From the NCBI RefSeq assembly GCF_026130545.1, contig NZ_JAMOIM010000015.1, positions 62,001-126,000 of the forward strand: DNA of 64,000 nucleotides. Direction: 5' to 3'. Position 1 is the first letter of the stretch, and the number at the start of each line of letters is the position of its first letter. Made by a program: the position numbers and the translations under genes. Below, piece after piece: positions 62,559-64,000 of this stretch. The notes under the pieces are model-generated. The model had not been told where the DNA came from. It searched no databases and worked only from the letters and a program-made list of their open reading frames with translations. This stretch comes from Lichenifustis flavocetrariae (lineage in GTDB: Bacteria; Pseudomonadota; Alphaproteobacteria; Rhizobiales; Beijerinckiaceae).

Positions 62559-63563
62559 TCAGTCGTCTTTCCGGTTCAGGGCCGAGTCGATGTAGACGGC
62601 CCCGATAATGATCACGCCCTTGATGATCAGCTGGTAGAAGGGCGAGACGTTCAGGATGTTCAGCCCGTTATCGAGCACCCCGATGATCATGAAGCCGAAC
62701 ACCGTGCCGAAGATCGAACCGCGACCGCCCATGAGGCTGATGCCGCCGATGACCGCCGCCGCGATGGCGTTGAGCTCGTAGCCGGTACCGGTGGTGGCAA
62801 TGCCCGCCGTCGCCCGGGAGGCGAGCACGACGCCGGCAAGCCCGGCCAGAAGGCCGCTGATCGTGTAGACGGTGAGCCGGATCGCGCGCAGATCGACGCC
62901 GGCCACGCGCGCCGCCTGCGGATTGCCGCCCGTGGCATAGATGTGCATGCCGAGACGCGTCCGGGTCAGCAGGACCCAGGACGACAGCACGGCCAGGATC
63001 ATCAGCAACACCGGTACGGGAAAGCCGTAGAACTGGTCGCTGACGGCCAGGAATGGGTCCGACAGTCCCGAGATGGGTTGGCCGTCGCTCAGAACATAGG
63101 CGATGCCGAGCGCGATCGTCATGGTCCCGAGGGTCGCCACGAAGGCCGGCACGCGGGCAATGGCCACTAGGGCCCCATTGAGGAGCCCGATCGCGCCGCC
63201 AGCCAGAATGCCGGTCGCCACGGCCGCCACGGTCCAGGGCGTGCCGTCCCGCTGCGCCACCATGGCGGCGGCCACGCCCGCCATGCCGACGACGCTGCCG
63301 ACCGAGAGGTCGATGCCGCCCGTCAGGATCACGTAGGTCGCGCCAGTCGCCAGCAGGGCGTTGGTCGAGACCTGAAGCAGCACGACATTAAAGTTCGACA
63401 GCGTGAAGAAGCTAGCGTTTGAGACCCCGAGCACCGCCACGAAGACGAACAACACGAGGACCAGCGCGTAGCGGAGCAAGAGCTCCTTGGCGTTGAACTT
63501 CGGACGAGCGGCCGCCGCCGAAGCGAGGTCGGCCGAAGAAAGGGCGGCTTGATCAGGCTGCAT
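62559..63563 (-). CDS. ABC sugar transporter permease (RbsC family)
   Basis: A 334-residue inner-membrane permease with 8-10 hydrophobic segments. TGGIDLSVGSVVGMAGVAAA near residue 82 and the coupling EAA-like loop GGNPQAARVAGVDLRAIRL near 213 are the RbsC family signatures; GGISLMGGRGSIFGTVFG near 275 follows. Cytoplasmic start with a Gln/Ala-rich stretch (residues 1-22). Its start overlaps the ATPase stop by 11 bases, which indicates translational coupling. Confidence 0.94.
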   Translation of the reverse strand: MQPDQAALSSADLASAAAARPKFNAKELLLRYALVLVLFVFVAVLGVSNASFFTLSNFNVVLLQVSTNALLATGATYVILTGGIDLSVGSVVGMAGVAAAMVAQRDGTPWTVAAVATGILAGGAIGLLNGALVAIARVPAFVATLGTMTIALGIAYVLSDGQPISGLSDPFLAVSDQFYGFPVPVLLMILAVLSSWVLLTRTRLGMHIYATGGNPQAARVAGVDLRAIRLTVYTISGLLAGLAGVVLASRATAGIATTGTGYELNAIAAAVIGGISLMGGRGSIFGTVFGFMIIGVLDNGLNILNVSPFYQLIIKGVIIIGAVYIDSALNRKDD

Positions 63564-64000
63564 CTTTTGTCTTTCCCATGGCGAGCCGCAGGATGCTTTC
63601 CTGGTTCACGTCCTCGCGCCCAAGTTCACCCACGATGGCGCCCCCGCGCATGACGACGATGCGATGGCTGAGATTGATCAGTTCCGGCATGTCCGAGGAG
63701 GCGAGCAGCACCGCGACCCCCTGTTCGGCGAGATCGTGGATCAGGCGGTAGATCTCGCTGCGGGCTCCGACATCGATGCCGCGGGTGGGCTCATCCAGAA
63801 TGAGCAGACGCGGCACGTCGGTGACGAGCCACCGGGCCAGCGCGATCTTCTGCTGGTTGCCGCCGCTGAGATGGGCGACCGTCTGGCCGAGCTTGGCATA
63901 TTTCACCCGCGTGCGCTTCAGCACGTCGAGGGTTCGCTTGCGCCGATCGGCATTGTCGACGAACCCGCCCGAGCCCGTGAACCGGTCGAGATGCGGCAAC
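63553..64000 (-). CDS. ABC sugar transporter ATP-binding protein (RbsA type), C-terminal part only
   Basis: Only the last 149 residues are in the window; the gene runs off the edge at 64000, so its start is not visible. They are the end of the second ATPase domain of a two-domain RbsA/MglA-type protein: the signature AHLSGGNQQKIALARWL, Walker B LLILDEPTRGIDVGARSE, and VLLASSDMPELINLSHRIVVM (H-loop replaced by Ser/Asp region as in RbsA second halves). QQK in the signature is typical of this family. It drives uptake of the sugar handled by the downstream genes. Confidence 0.93.
   Translation of the reverse strand, partial: LPHLDRFTGSGGFVDNADRRKRTLDVLKRTRVKYAKLGQTVAHLSGGNQQKIALARWLVTDVPRLLILDEPTRGIDVGARSEIYRLIHDLAEQGVAVLLASSDMPELINLSHRIVVMRGGAIVGELGREDVNQESILRLAMGKTKDAA

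Noticed and set aside
1-64000. tRNA, rRNA, CRISPR, transposase or phage genes
   Set aside because: No clover-leaf end, no direct-repeat array and no transposase or integrase motif was seen in the window.

Overview
The window looks like a chromosomal segment of a GC-rich alphaproteobacterium, most likely a member of the Hyphomicrobiales (Rhizobiales). The order frr-uppS-cdsA-dxr-rseP-bamA-lpxD-fabZ-lpxA-lpxB is typical of that class. The MntR/MntH pair, DUF2842, DUF1223, DUF1194, choline-sulfatase, phosphonate monoester hydrolase and malic enzyme fused to a phosphotransacetylase-like domain fit the same group. I cannot name the genus. I saw no prophage, insertion sequence, CRISPR array, rRNA or tRNA. 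Region 1 (1-10964, + strand) is an envelope biogenesis block: the end of ribosome recycling factor, undecaprenyl-PP synthase, CDP-diglyceride synthase, DXP reductoisomerase, the site-2 protease RseP, BamA with an intrinsic terminator, then the lipid A genes. LpxB follows LpxA directly, without the LpxI gene often found between them in this class. Region 2 (11147-15694) is a small exopolysaccharide module: a Wzz/GumC-like chain-length protein with a degenerate kinase domain, a FemAB/CelD-like acyltransferase and a NodB-type polysaccharide deacetylase. Region 3 (15695-26799) is housekeeping and stress: DUF2842, heme A synthase, a GFA protein, O-acetylhomoserine sulfhydrylase, a CoA-binding protein, rplM-rpsI with a clear promoter, leader hairpin and terminator, a tandem universal stress protein, UbiB, a Ca2+/H+ antiporter and choline-sulfatase. 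Region 4 (26876-36046) is accessory and contains many small or poorly known genes: a 71-residue secreted protein carrying only a porin N-terminal motif, a 67-codon coiled-coil/membrane protein whose expected ATG is ATA, an MBL hydrolase, a DUF1194 vWA protein, small secreted proteins, an alpha/beta hydrolase, LrgAB, a hybrid histidine kinase preceded by a perfect inverted repeat, and a 53-residue ORF. Region 5 (36269-50960) holds mntR/mntH with an operator palindrome in the mntH promoter, a fasciclin protein, a trypsin-like protease whose mature Ile N-terminus appears to be made directly by signal peptidase, MaeB, a Fur-family regulator, a VPLPA-CTERM-like surface protein divergent from a phospholipase A2-like secreted protein, a phosphonate monoester hydrolase, a DUF1223/ScsB-like thiol-redox pair, a glutathione transferase and a YdfG-like dehydrogenase. 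Region 6 (51071-56349) has a PAS-GGDEF cyclase, alanine racemase, a Gre-like factor and Tex. Region 7 (56431-64000, - strand) ends the window with a palindromic intergenic repeat and a compact sugar/polyol operon: ABC transporter (ATPase, permease, binding protein), DeoR regulator, SDR dehydrogenase, DhaK and DhaL, plus a nearby Gfo/Idh/MocA oxidoreductase. The gene set suggests uptake of a polyol, oxidation to a ketose and phosphorylation by a dihydroxyacetone-kinase-type enzyme. The best candidates for something new are the very small proteins of region 4, the PLA2-like/CTERM divergent pair, the self-activating protease and the polyol operon.
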